In this document: positions 1 to 8,243 of the stretch, in pieces
Position numbering within the stretch: the stretch's first letter is position 1
Layout: each line of letters starts with the position of its first letter
DNA from: Chloroflexota bacterium
GTDB taxonomy: Bacteria > Chloroflexota > Dehalococcoidia > Lucifugimonadales > UBA1127
Direction: 5' to 3'
DNA: 15,903 bases
Assembly (NCBI GenBank): GCA_028873745.1
Contig: JAPPNT010000197.1
Span: 1-15,903, forward strand
Notes under the pieces: generated by a model
Database searches by the model: none
What the model was told of the DNA's origin: nothing
The model's input: only the letters and a program-made list of their open reading frames with translations
Position numbers and translations under genes: made by a program

Positions 1-1149
1 GGACACAAGCGGGTGCAGGCCGTCCGCGGCCATGCCGGCGGCCATGCTCACGGCGTGCTGCTCGGCAATCCCCACGTCGAACACCCTGTCGGGGAACTCC
101 TGCTGCACGTCCGCCAGTCCGGTGCCCTCAAGCATTGCGGCGGAGACTCCAACTACGGCGCTGTCCTCCCGCATGATCTGCGAAATTGTCGAGGCAAACA
201 CGGCGGAGTAGGTCGGCGCGCCGGTGCCGGCGCCCAGCGGTGAGCTGGGCTGGTGGAACTTGATTGGGTCATCCTCCGCCGGCTTGTAGCCATGGCCCTT
301 GTGGGTCACAACGTGCACCAGCGGCACACGCCCGGGAATGACCTTCGCCTGCTCCAGCGTCTCTCCAAGTTGCTTTATGTCATGTCCGTCGACGGGCCCC
401 AGGTAGTGGAACCCCATCTCCGTCCACATGATGGTTGGCAGGATGAAGCCTTCGATTCCGCCGCCCAGCCGCTTCACCAGCCGGTAGATGGCCTCGCCGG
501 TCGGCACTCGCTTGGACAAGGCGCGCATCCGGCCGATCATCGCCTGGTACTCCGGGTGACTGATGAGCCGCCTGCGCCAGTTGGTCAGAAAGCCGATGTT
601 CTCCGAGATCGACATCCCGTTGTCGTTCAGCACGATGATGAGCCGCTCCGGGTTGCGATGGACCAGGTTGTTCAGCGCCTCGAGGCTCGATCCCGACGTC
701 AACGCGCCGTCCCCGACAACGCAGATGGTCCACGCGTCCAGCCCGCGATTCGCGACGCTTTCGGCTATGCCGTGCGCGACCGATAGACCCGTCCCCGCGT
801 GCCCCGCGACCAGCGTGTCATGCGGGCTTTCCGTCGGTTCGCCAAAGCCGGAGATTCCGCCCGCAAGGCGAATGTCCTGGAACTCGTTCCGCCGGCCGGT
901 GACCAGCTTATGGGTGTAGAGCTGGTTGGTGGTGTCCCAGACAATGCGGTCCTTCGGGCTCTCAAACACACGGTGGATGGCCAGCGTGAGTTCCACGACA
1001 CCCAGGTTGGACGCCAGGTGCCCCCCACGCTCCGTGATGACCGAGATGATCGTGTCCCGGACCTCCTGGGCAAGCTGATCTACCTCCAGCATCGACAGCA
1101 GCTTGAGGTCCTGTGGGCCGTCAATCCGGTCCAGCAGGCGGTCTGTCAT
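1..1149 (-). CDS. dxs: 1-deoxy-D-xylulose-5-phosphate synthase (DXS), N-terminal part, cut by the window edge
   Basis: Catalyses the thiamine-diphosphate-dependent condensation of pyruvate with glyceraldehyde 3-phosphate, the first step of the cytosolic MEP isoprenoid pathway. The visible 383 residues begin MTDRLLDRIDGPQDLKLLSM, a normal DXS start, with a Shine-Dalgarno GGAAGGAG just upstream. Seen in order: RGGHLASNLGVVEL (His44, the conserved DXS histidine), the ThDP/Mg motif VVGDGALTSG (Asp147), NDNGMSISENIG, YLGPVDGHD, THKGHGY, and GIAEQHAVSMAAG with the catalytic glutamate at about residue 363 (E. coli Glu370). The C-terminal part lies beyond position 1. Odd points: the usual WDVGHQ reads WDTTNQ (residues 71-76), and the usual GHSSTS reads GHAGTG. 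The order of motifs and the near-normal position of the glutamate make DXS much more likely than a transketolase. An MpaB-like oxygenase gene lies 149 nt upstream on the same strand. Confidence 0.93.
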   Translation of the reverse strand, partial: MTDRLLDRIDGPQDLKLLSMLEVDQLAQEVRDTIISVITERGGHLASNLGVVELTLAIHRVFESPKDRIVWDTTNQLYTHKLVTGRRNEFQDIRLAGGISGFGEPTESPHDTLVAGHAGTGLSVAHGIAESVANRGLDAWTICVVGDGALTSGSSLEALNNLVHRNPERLIIVLNDNGMSISENIGFLTNWRRRLISHPEYQAMIGRMRALSKRVPTGEAIYRLVKRLGGGIEGFILPTIMWTEMGFHYLGPVDGHDIKQLGETLEQAKVIPGRVPLVHVVTHKGHGYKPAEDDPIKFHQPSSPLGAGTGAPTYSAVFASTISQIMREDSAVVGVSAAMLEGTGLADVQQEFPDRVFDVGIAEQHAVSMAAGMAADGLHPLVS

Positions 1150-1223
1150 TGCAATGGCTCCTTCCCTGCGGCGGCAACGGAAATGCAAGCGGAGGGCCGC
1201 GTTTCTCAAGAATCCGTAATGCT

Positions 1224-1252
1224 ACTCTATTCCATTCCAGATGGGGCGGCAA
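1224..1252 (-). promoter_or_regulatory. candidate promoter for dxs
   Basis: Read on the minus strand, TTGCCG (1247-1252) and TAGAGT (1224-1229) are separated by 17 nt, about 75 nt upstream of the dxs start. Each box matches the sigma-70-type consensus at 4 of 6 positions, so this is only a candidate. If real, dxs can be transcribed independently of the oxygenase gene upstream. Confidence 0.3.
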
Positions 1253-1298
1253 CAGCAAATTGGGCGAGTCGATCTGATTGGCGAGTGATAATCGAGCC

Positions 1299-2492
1299 TT
1301 ACCAGCCGCGGGACCGCTCTGCGTAAACGTGGTCCGGCATTCTGTAGCTGATTCCCGCATCGTCGAAGGCGGACACTCCCAGAAACTGGGAGAAGCTGTT
1401 GAAGTTGCTGTTGGAGGCAGGCCGACCGGGGAAAAGCTTGTTCAAGAGCTGGTAGTACCTCGACTGCCAGCGGAAGAACGCAAGCACGCCAAAGTTGCTG
1501 CTCTTGGGGAAGTTCAGCTGGTCCGCCGTCTCGGCGCCGATCATGGCTCGCGAGACCCTGTAGATGTACTTCACCAGCGATCGCCGTTGCACGGGGTCAG
1601 TAACGTCGGCCACCACGGGGGCGGAGTTGATCAGCGCGTTGGCCATGATGACGGACTCAGGGTTCGAACTCGGTTCACACATCCGGCCGATCTTGATGAT
1701 TTCGTTCGCATTCTCTTGCGTGTCGTAGAGAATGTCTTCCGGGACGCCCATGAGGAAGCCCGAGTAGCGCCACACCGCCATGAAACTCCTGCTCTCTTCA
1801 TCGCTGAAGCGCACGCCAAGGCGATGCAGGTGGTAGAGGGTCCTGCTGGAGAACGATGCGGCGGCGTAGCCCATGTGCGCGCCGCTGATGGGCACGCCCC
1901 ACGCGTCCTGGTTCCAGTCCGGCGACGCTGCCAGAAGCCGGCGGACCTGGGCGTGCACGAGACGAAGGCGTACCGAGAGTTTCCATCCGTCGCCGTACCG
2001 CTGCAGGCCGTCCGGCAGAAAGATCTCGATCATATGACGGTTGTTCTGCCGCAGCCGCCGCACACCCTGCTCCCGCAGGCGGCCGGTGATCAGGAACGAC
2101 TTGGAGATGTTGGTGGAGAACCCCTCCACCAATGTCCCGCCCGTGAACGCAGCAAGCACAATCTTGCCCGCCCGGTAGAACATGCGCGTCCCAGCGTGAA
2201 AGCCCTCGAAATCCACCCAGGACGGCACCTCTTCAACGCTGCGGAAGAACGCCCACAGGCTCTCAGGTGCATCTCGGAGCTCGTCGTCGCTACCCTGCTC
2301 GATGCCGGCCTCAATGAGGCGGTCGGAGTCCTCCCTCGGCATCTTCGAGAGGTCCTCCATCAGCGCATCGGCCAATGGATCGCCCACCCATGCGTTGGCA
2401 ATGTAGTTGGCCGTAAGCTCCGGGTTCAGGTTATAGGCCTCCTGATACCCATCCAGGTAGTCAGTCGGTATGCGTTCAGGAAGTGTTGCCAA
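1299..2492 (-). CDS. oxygenase MpaB family protein (DUF2236, latex-clearing-protein-like)
   Basis: A 397-residue protein of the MpaB/DUF2236 family, which includes heme-containing rubber oxygenases (Lcp) and the prenyl-chain-cleaving fungal MpaB. Family features seen: the helix around FYRAGKIVLAAFTGGTLVEGF (about 105-125), LITGRLREQGVRRL (134-147), SVRLRLVHAQVRRLL (173-187) with His180 as a candidate heme ligand, WGVPISGAHMGYAAASFS (198-215), and WRYSGFLMGVPEDIL (241-255). No signal peptide or clear membrane anchor is visible, so it is probably cytosolic or peripheral. The start has an upstream GGGGGA at good spacing. It lies just upstream of dxs on the same strand, which invites an isoprenoid-related role, but the 149-nt gap and candidate separate promoter weaken an operon claim. 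The substrate is unknown. Family assignment is fairly secure; heme binding is inferred. Confidence 0.82.
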   Translation of the reverse strand: MATLPERIPTDYLDGYQEAYNLNPELTANYIANAWVGDPLADALMEDLSKMPREDSDRLIEAGIEQGSDDELRDAPESLWAFFRSVEEVPSWVDFEGFHAGTRMFYRAGKIVLAAFTGGTLVEGFSTNISKSFLITGRLREQGVRRLRQNNRHMIEIFLPDGLQRYGDGWKLSVRLRLVHAQVRRLLAASPDWNQDAWGVPISGAHMGYAAASFSSRTLYHLHRLGVRFSDEESRSFMAVWRYSGFLMGVPEDILYDTQENANEIIKIGRMCEPSSNPESVIMANALINSAPVVADVTDPVQRRSLVKYIYRVSRAMIGAETADQLNFPKSSNFGVLAFFRWQSRYYQLLNKLFPGRPASNSNFNSFSQFLGVSAFDDAGISYRMPDHVYAERSRGW

Positions 2493-2554
2493 GAGTATCC
2501 CCCTGAGAACATCAGCCCAGGCACGACCGCGATATCAACTGTCCTGACAAAATA

Positions 2555-2579
2555 GGAGGAGCTCAATCAAGCTTCCTCC
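2555..2579 (-). other. imperfect inverted repeat in the 5' leader of the oxygenase gene
   Basis: On the plus strand GGAGGAGCT (2555-2563) and AGCTTCCTCC (2570-2579) pair with a single bulge around a 6-nt loop. In the minus-strand transcript this hairpin would sit about 60 nt upstream of the oxygenase start. One arm contains an anti-Shine-Dalgarno-like sequence, so a role in leader folding is possible but not shown. Confidence 0.3.
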
Positions 2580-2645
2580 ACATCCGCATGCATATGTAAG
2601 GGGCTAATTCACAGCCACCCTCATCATCATAATGCTGACATGTTA

Positions 2646-2675
2646 TTTATAGCAACTTTAATGGATCTAAGGCAA
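2646..2675 (-). promoter_or_regulatory. candidate promoter for the MpaB-like oxygenase gene
   Basis: On the minus strand TTGCCT (2670-2675) is followed after 18 nt by TATAAA (2646-2651), inside the most AT-rich stretch of the window. The -10 box matches consensus at 5 of 6 positions and the -35 box at 4 of 6. It would leave a leader of about 150 nt before the start at 2492, which includes the hairpin at 2555-2579. Confidence 0.4.
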
Positions 2676-2793
2676 AATTATCGCGCAACAAGTTTCCTCG
2701 CGAGAGCCTATCTGCTGGGTTAAGGGCGGCCGCCACAGACATGTCCTTGATTTGGCCCAATTCCGGCCTAATGCATGAAATCACCGAACGTCG

Positions 2794-2799
2794 TATAGT
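2794..2799 (+). promoter_or_regulatory. candidate -10 box for the collagen-like lipoprotein gene
   Basis: TATAGT matches TATAAT at 5 of 6 positions and lies 77 nt upstream of the ATG at 2877. No good -35 box is found 16-18 nt upstream, so the call is weak and may need an activator if real. Confidence 0.25.
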
Positions 2800-2876
2800 T
2801 AGGAGGCGCCGCTGGGCCGAGGGCATAACCGGAGTCTTGCACCTTTTCGCCCTGCCCGCGCCCGCAAGGAGGAACC

Positions 2877-4775
2877 ATGTTGCTGAACGGGCTATCCAGG
2901 GTGAGACTGCTTGCCGCGCTGCTGCTCGCCACACTGGCGCTGTCGATGGCAGCCGCATGCGGCGGCGAGGGGGCCCCGGGGCCAGAGGGACCGGCGGGAC
3001 CCGCCGGTCCTCCGGGAGAGCCCGGGAAACAGGGGCTTCAGGGAATCACCGGGCCCGCAGGCCCACGCGGACCGCAGGGGGTTGACGGCGCCCAGGGACC
3101 CCAGGGCGAGCCCGGTGTGGACGGGGCCCAGGGACCCCAGGGCGAGCGCGGACCCGCAGGCGCAGGCAGTGTGAGCGCCAGAGACATCGAGTTCAGCACC
3201 ATCGCCGGCACCATCGCGTGGAAGTACGTCGATGAGCCGGACAGCGCATGGCGCACCCTGGCGGCCATCCCGGAGCCCAGCTTTGCAGGCGGCGCAGGCG
3301 CCGCGCCCAGCATGCTCGCGCCAGCCTCCAACTGGGAAGTCATCCCGGTCTTCACCATCGGCGACCGCGTCGCCGACTACCGTCCGCTCGGCCTGCTGGA
3401 CGGCAACGGCGCATTCTCATTGAACAGCTCCACAGCCCGCATCCTCACCACCAACAACATCGATGCCGGCGAGGGCCGGCCCTACAGCCTGGCCAACAAC
3501 CTGTCCCTCACCGGCTCGCGGATCTCTTACTTTGACATCGACAAATCGACCCACCGGATCAAGTCTGCGGGCGTCGCCTACGACCGCATCGTCAACCGGG
3601 CAGGGGAACCGCTCACCGTGCGCAACGCAGGCGGCGTGGACTCCGGCCCCCTACGCAGGTTCAGCTCCGGCGCCTACGTCGCACAGGGTGACTTGAGCTT
3701 CGTGGACGACATCTTCTTCACGGGAGAGGCGGTCGAGGGCGGCCAGCTCTACGCGCTCGACGTCGACGAGGGCCACCTCTACGCCGTCCCCATGGCGGGG
3801 CGCGCGGCCTTCGAGAACGTCGCCCTGATCGACACGGGCACGTCCACGTCCGTTGGCATGGTCATCAGCGACGGCCGCCCCGGCGCGTCCCTCAAGCTTT
3901 ACATCGGCGACAAGAACGCCGCCGGCACCGGCTCCTTCCTCGACCGCAACGGGCTGGCGAAGGGCACGCTCTACGTCTGGAAGACGCGGAACGGCGAGGA
4001 CAACCCCGACCAGTTCGGCAAGACGGGCGAGTTCCGCCAGGGGACATTTGAGGCGATCGAGATCTTTGACGCCTCCAAGGCCAACTCCGAGGGTTATGAC
4101 GCCCAGGGTTACGTGACACAGGAGACCCAGGACGCCCTTTCCTTCGGGCAGGACGGCGCGGGAGCCTTCCGCTTTTCCTTCCCCGAAGACCTGGCAACCA
4201 ACCCCCGCAACGCCCGCGAAATCGTCTTTGCCTCAACCGGCAATGGCGCGGACTACAGGAATGACGATTGGGGCACGGTGTACATCATTGAGGTCGCACC
4301 CAACACCCTCTCCGCCAACGCGAGCATCGTCTACTCCGGCGACGACGGCGGCAACGGCCAGTTCCCCGGCGGCGCCGACTTCGGCCTTCGCAGTCCGGAC
4401 AACGTTGATTGGGCCGAGAGCGGTCTCATCTACATTCAGGAGGACCGGGCAACTGTCAACAGCGTCTTCGGTGGCGCCAGCGCCCGCGAGGCCTCCATTT
4501 GGGAGCTCAACCCCCAGACGGGCCAGCTTGTCCGCATCGCGGAGATCAACCGCGGCTTCATCCCGGTGGGCACGGAGGACACGCAGCCTGATGACCTGGG
4601 CAATTGGGAGACCACCGGCGTCCTTGACATGACCTCGCTCTTGAACAGCAGGTTCACGATACTGCTGCTCAACGTGCAGGCCCACAGCATGATCGGCGAC
4701 CTCCTCGGCGGCAGAAACATCAGCAGCGAGCTCGTCGAAGGCGGGCAGATGCTCCTCCTACGAAAGCTCGAGTAG
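2877..4775 (+). CDS. lipoprotein with collagen-like Gly-X-Y repeats and a PhoX/DUF839-like domain
   Basis: A 632-residue exported protein. The N terminus is a lipoprotein signal: hydrophobic residues about 9-27, then AAAC with the lipidated cysteine at Cys28. Residues 32-94 are 21 uninterrupted Gly-X-Y triplets with many Pro, Gln and Glu, a collagen-like stalk. The rest (about 100-632) resembles the PhoX/DUF839 family of calcium/iron-dependent phosphatases with a beta-propeller fold. Support includes TGNGADYRNDDWGTVYIIEV (454-473), SPDNVDWAESGLIYIQED (506-523), SIWELNPQTGQLVRIAEINR (540-559) and LNVQAH near the C terminus (599-603). Start choice is firm: AAGGAGGAACC directly precedes the ATG. 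The gene stands alone and ends in a strong terminator. Inference: an enzyme held away from the cell surface on a rod-like stalk, possibly for organic phosphate use. The phosphatase activity is uncertain because metal ligands were not matched one by one. Confidence 0.78.
   Translation: MLLNGLSRVRLLAALLLATLALSMAAACGGEGAPGPEGPAGPAGPPGEPGKQGLQGITGPAGPRGPQGVDGAQGPQGEPGVDGAQGPQGERGPAGAGSVSARDIEFSTIAGTIAWKYVDEPDSAWRTLAAIPEPSFAGGAGAAPSMLAPASNWEVIPVFTIGDRVADYRPLGLLDGNGAFSLNSSTARILTTNNIDAGEGRPYSLANNLSLTGSRISYFDIDKSTHRIKSAGVAYDRIVNRAGEPLTVRNAGGVDSGPLRRFSSGAYVAQGDLSFVDDIFFTGEAVEGGQLYALDVDEGHLYAVPMAGRAAFENVALIDTGTSTSVGMVISDGRPGASLKLYIGDKNAAGTGSFLDRNGLAKGTLYVWKTRNGEDNPDQFGKTGEFRQGTFEAIEIFDASKANSEGYDAQGYVTQETQDALSFGQDGAGAFRFSFPEDLATNPRNAREIVFASTGNGADYRNDDWGTVYIIEVAPNTLSANASIVYSGDDGGNGQFPGGADFGLRSPDNVDWAESGLIYIQEDRATVNSVFGGASAREASIWELNPQTGQLVRIAEINRGFIPVGTEDTQPDDLGNWETTGVLDMTSLLNSRFTILLLNVQAHSMIGDLLGGRNISSELVEGGQMLLLRKLE
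3078..3149 (+). repeat. 36-nt tandem repeat, two copies, in the collagen-like coding region
   Basis: Two adjacent 36-nt units (3078-3113 and 3114-3149) encode GVDGAQGPQGEP and GVDGAQGPQGER. They share most bases, including the third codon positions of the GAQ-GPQ-GE part. The near-identity points to recent duplication inside the Gly-X-Y stalk, so stalk length may vary between strains. Confidence 0.85.
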
Positions 4776-4793
4776 GCAGAGAAACAGAAAATC

Positions 4794-4830
4794 GAAGGAG
4801 GGGGCTACTCACAGCTCCCTCCTTCTTTTT
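4794..4830 (+). terminator. intrinsic terminator of the collagen-like lipoprotein gene, probably bidirectional
   Basis: The stem GAAGGAGGGGGCT (4794-4806) pairs with AGCTCCCTCCTTC (4813-4825), 13 bp with one G-U pair, around a 6-nt loop. It is followed by TTTTT (4826-4830). It lies 18 nt after the lipoprotein stop and abuts the stop of the convergent addA gene. On the opposite strand the hairpin is followed by GATTTTC, so it may also stop addBA transcripts. Confidence 0.9.
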
Positions 4831-7800
4831 CAGGCAGTCCCGGACGTTGACGCCCCCGCCACGGTCTTGGCCCGTGCAACGAGCGTCTCGATGTCGATGA
4901 ACGAGCGCTCCTCTTCCGGACGCAGAAAGAGTAGCGTGGCCTGCTGAACCGGCCTCTTCGTCGTCTCCGCCACGGCCCACGCATACAGGCCAAGCTGGAT
5001 CTCGTACTCGGGGCCGAGCTCCTGCACCTGCTTCGCGGTGAGCCGGTCCGTCTTGTAGTCCACGATCGAGACGCCGTTTGGCCCGTCGATGAGCAGGTCG
5101 ATGAACCCTTCTACGAGGCCGCCGTCGAGCTCCGCGCTGACGAAGACCTCCCGGTAGTAGCTGGTCTCGCCCTGCTCGACGCTGGCCCGCAGGCCCTGCA
5201 CCGTCCCGGACCGCAGCGCATTCCTGGACAGCGCCAGCACTTCGTCTGCGCTGTCGTCAATGCCCTCCGCGGCGGCCTGGGCGCGGCAGATGTCCTCCAG
5301 CCCCTCTCCCGTCAGCAGGTCGATGCTCTGCAGCGCGGCGTGGACCGCGCGGCCAAGGTTCGTGGCGCCCCGGCCGCGACGGTACGATACCTCGCCCTCG
5401 CTGTCCTCGGACTTGACCGACGTCACCTCGTCCTCGGCCGGCGCAGCCTCGGCGGCCTGACCCTTCGCGCCCTGCGCGATTGCCGTGACGGCGCGCGCCT
5501 GCGGCTGCTTCGACGCCGCTATGGCGTCCTCGCGCCGGGCTGCCCACCGGCTCCGCTCCTCATAGAAGTCACCGTCCGGCGCCGGCTGGCCGTCGTCCTC
5601 CTGCGGTGGTGTGGCCGTAGTGGTTGGCAACAGGTCTTGCCAATCGAGGGTCTGGAACAGCTCCGGGTTGCCCTCGGTCAACGATTCGATAATCGCGGCA
5701 CGGGAACCATCGGACCCCTTCTCGCGGCGGAAGAGGCTGACGATGAGGTGGTCGCGGGCGCGGGTGCAGGCCACGTAGGCGAGCCGAACCTCCTCCGCCT
5801 CACCGGCCGCCTTCTCCCGCTCGCTCGCCGTCTCGTAGCCCGCCGTGGGGACGTGTACGTTCCCGGAGACCCGCAGGTTGACCTCGGCGCGCCCGGTGTC
5901 CCGGTCCACGATGACCAACTCCGGCGTCGACCGGCGTCCGCCGCCGAATCCCAGCAGCAGGACGATGGGGAACTCCAGCCCCTTGGCAGCGTGGATGGTC
6001 ATGATGCGCACACAGTCCTCGTCCGACTCCGGCGCGGGCGACTCGACCGCGCGTGCGCCCTCCGCCACCTGCCGCTCGATCCAGTCGAGGAAGCCGCGCA
6101 GGGAGCTGCCGCCCGCCCGCCGGTACGCCCCCGCCTGCTCCACCACGAACCGCAGCCGGCGCCATCGCTCCCTTGGCCGGCGGCGGTCGAAGGACAGCTC
6201 AACCAGCCGGCGCTCCCGGATGAACCAGTCGATGAACTCGTCCGGCGGCATGGCGCCGCTCTTCTCGTGAAACATGCGCAATGACGCCAGCGCGTCGGCG
6301 ACCGGCCCCGTCGCTGCGCTTTGGCTCAGGTAGTCGAACCGCCCCTTGTCGTCCACGAATTGCAGCAGCTCGACATCGCTGCACGCGTAGGCGGGCGACC
6401 GTAGCGCGGCCACCAGCGACACGTCGTCCCCCGGGCTGTCGATGGCCCGCAGGCAGCTCAGGAGCTGCCGCACGTCCTCCGTGCCCAGCACGATGGACTC
6501 GCTCTCGATCCGGTACGGCACGTCGGCGGCCTCCAGCGCCTGCTCCAGCGTGCCGAGGCTCGTGCGGGTGGGCAGCAGGATGCAGACGTCCCGGTACGTC
6601 GCGTCCCGCCACGCATCTCCCCCTGGCTCCCGCACCTGCCAGCGTTTCTCCCGGATGCGCTGGACCAGCCCCGACGCAGCTTGGCCCTCGAGTCGGTGGA
6701 CGGCGGCTGCGTTGCCCCCAACCAGCTCGCCCATGTGGTACACGGACGGCGCTGGCTTGTCGGCGCCCTCCTCAGGCACGCCGTGCGTCGCGAGGAGGTC
6801 GCGGTACTCGGCCTGCAGGCCGCTGCCGGAGTCCTCCATCCACTGGCGGAAGATGTGGTTCACCCACGTAATCATGCTCTGCTGCGAGCGGAAGTTCTGC
6901 TGCAGCGGCGTACTCTCGCTGACGAGCCGCTCGCGGACGTGGGCCATCGTGACGATGTCGGCCCGGCGAAAGCGGTAGATGGACTGCTTGGGGTCGCCCA
7001 CCATGAACAGTTTGCCCTCGACGGGCTTCACGTCCTCCCAACTGTCCGCGGCACCGGACGGGTCGTCCGGGTCTCCGGCAAGGAGGAAGGCGATCTCCGA
7101 CTGGATCGGGTCGGTGTCCTGGAACTCGTCGACGAGGATGTGGTGGAAGCGGCGTTGGAACCGCTGACGCGCCTCCTTGTGATCGCGCAGCATGTCCCGC
7201 GCCCAGACCAGCAGGTCATGGAACTGCGCGTGCCCATCCCGCTTCCGGCGGGCCACCTGCCCCGTCACGAACTGCCGCACCGCCTCCAGCGCCGGCGTGA
7301 AGGCGGCCGCCCGCAGGGCAGTGATCTCTCGCTTCCGAGCCTCTTCCAGGTCTCCCAGCATGTCCTTCAGGAGCTTGCAACCGTTGACGAGGGTGACCGG
7401 GTCATCATCCCAGTCCGGTTGGCGTCCCCGGCCGGTCGAGATCCGCTGGAAGCCCAGCACCCGGACGATGGCCCGCTCGTACGCGCCGGCGCCGATGTCC
7501 GAGTCGGGCAGCCGCCGCGTCAGTGCGATGACCTCGCCGACGTGGTCGTAGAGCGGGTCGCCCGCGCCGTTCTTCGAGAGCTCCCGCAATCGTTCGATTA
7601 CCGGCACGGCCTCCGCCAGCCTCACGCCAATGGTCAGCGTGGGCTCCGGCGCGATGGAGATGGGCGTTCCCTCGACCAGGTCGTAGTCGTCTTCCAGCGC
7701 CGCCGCCACCTGCCGGAGCTGCTCGAGCCGCAGGCCCAGGTGCAGCGCGCGGGCCAGCATGGGACCAAGATCGTCCGAGTCCAGCGCCTCGTCGAGCCAC

Positions 7801-8243
7801 TCCTCCCACGCCTCCTGAAAGCGAATGTCCGCCTGCACGGCGTCCAGCATCTCGAAGCCGGGGGGCAGCCCCGCTTCCAGCGGGCGCTCCCGCAGCAGCG
7901 ACTGCGCGAAGCTGTGCAGTGTCTGGATGAAAGCGGCGTCCATCTCCGAAACGGCTTTCCGGCACCGGGCCCGCTCCTCCGCGTCGCGGACCGTGTCCGC
8001 CGCGGCCTCCTCCAGCCCCCGGCGCACGCGGTCCCGGAGCTCCGCGGCCGCCGCCTCCGTGAACGTGATCGCGGCCAGCCCCGCCATCTCGCAGCGGCCC
8101 GAGGTCACCAACGTCACGATCCGCCCCACCAGTGCGGTGGTCTTTCCCGTGCCCGCTCCAGCCTCTACGAAGAGGTTCTCGTCCAGGCTGGTCCGGATCC
8201 GGTCGCGGTGCTCCTGGTCCTGGATTGTCATCGGCTGCGTCAT
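4830..8243 (-). CDS. addA: AddA-type ATP-dependent helicase/nuclease subunit (UvrD superfamily 1A)
   Basis: The 1137-residue motor and nuclease subunit of an AddAB enzyme, which resects double-strand breaks for RecA-dependent repair in the cytoplasm. All SF1A helicase motifs are present in order: Walker A GAGTGKTT (29-36), Ia AAITFTEAAAAELRDR (57-72), II VDEFQDTD (371-378), III GDPKQSIYRFRRAD (416-429), IV QQNFRS (448-453), V IMTIHAAKGLEF (747-758), VI LAYVACTRARDHL (821-833). A C-terminal RecB-like PD-(D/E)XK nuclease follows: GFIDLLIDGPNGVSIVDYKTDR from residue 1046, with Asp1049, Asp1062 and Lys1064 in the catalytic pattern. Length is close to the roughly 1200 residues usual for AddA. The ATG overlaps the addB stop (ATGA, 4 nt), with GAGG about 7 nt upstream, indicating translational coupling. 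The pairing with addB argues against a lone UvrD or PcrA. Confidence 0.95.
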   Translation of the reverse strand: MTQPMTIQDQEHRDRIRTSLDENLFVEAGAGTGKTTALVGRIVTLVTSGRCEMAGLAAITFTEAAAAELRDRVRRGLEEAAADTVRDAEERARCRKAVSEMDAAFIQTLHSFAQSLLRERPLEAGLPPGFEMLDAVQADIRFQEAWEEWLDEALDSDDLGPMLARALHLGLRLEQLRQVAAALEDDYDLVEGTPISIAPEPTLTIGVRLAEAVPVIERLRELSKNGAGDPLYDHVGEVIALTRRLPDSDIGAGAYERAIVRVLGFQRISTGRGRQPDWDDDPVTLVNGCKLLKDMLGDLEEARKREITALRAAAFTPALEAVRQFVTGQVARRKRDGHAQFHDLLVWARDMLRDHKEARQRFQRRFHHILVDEFQDTDPIQSEIAFLLAGDPDDPSGAADSWEDVKPVEGKLFMVGDPKQSIYRFRRADIVTMAHVRERLVSESTPLQQNFRSQQSMITWVNHIFRQWMEDSGSGLQAEYRDLLATHGVPEEGADKPAPSVYHMGELVGGNAAAVHRLEGQAASGLVQRIREKRWQVREPGGDAWRDATYRDVCILLPTRTSLGTLEQALEAADVPYRIESESIVLGTEDVRQLLSCLRAIDSPGDDVSLVAALRSPAYACSDVELLQFVDDKGRFDYLSQSAATGPVADALASLRMFHEKSGAMPPDEFIDWFIRERRLVELSFDRRRPRERWRRLRFVVEQAGAYRRAGGSSLRGFLDWIERQVAEGARAVESPAPESDEDCVRIMTIHAAKGLEFPIVLLLGFGGGRRSTPELVIVDRDTGRAEVNLRVSGNVHVPTAGYETASEREKAAGEAEEVRLAYVACTRARDHLIVSLFRREKGSDGSRAAIIESLTEGNPELFQTLDWQDLLPTTTATPPQEDDGQPAPDGDFYEERSRWAARREDAIAASKQPQARAVTAIAQGAKGQAAEAAPAEDEVTSVKSEDSEGEVSYRRGRGATNLGRAVHAALQSIDLLTGEGLEDICRAQAAAEGIDDSADEVLALSRNALRSGTVQGLRASVEQGETSYYREVFVSAELDGGLVEGFIDLLIDGPNGVSIVDYKTDRLTAKQVQELGPEYEIQLGLYAWAVAETTKRPVQQATLLFLRPEEERSFIDIETLVARAKTVAGASTSGTA

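Larger units (their letters stand above)
2493..2876. other. divergent intergenic region (384 nt)
   Basis: This gap separates the minus-strand oxygenase from the plus-strand collagen-like lipoprotein. It is markedly AT-richer than its surroundings between about 2580 and 2680. It holds the inverted repeat at 2555-2579, a minus-strand promoter candidate at 2646-2675 and a plus-strand -10-like box at 2794-2799. No convincing coding sequence or small RNA was recognised. Confidence 0.6.

Noticed and set aside
1278..2555. A 425-codon plus-strand open frame opposite the oxygenase gene
   Set aside because: The minus strand encodes a recognisable MpaB-family protein with a ribosome site; the plus frame has no family motif.
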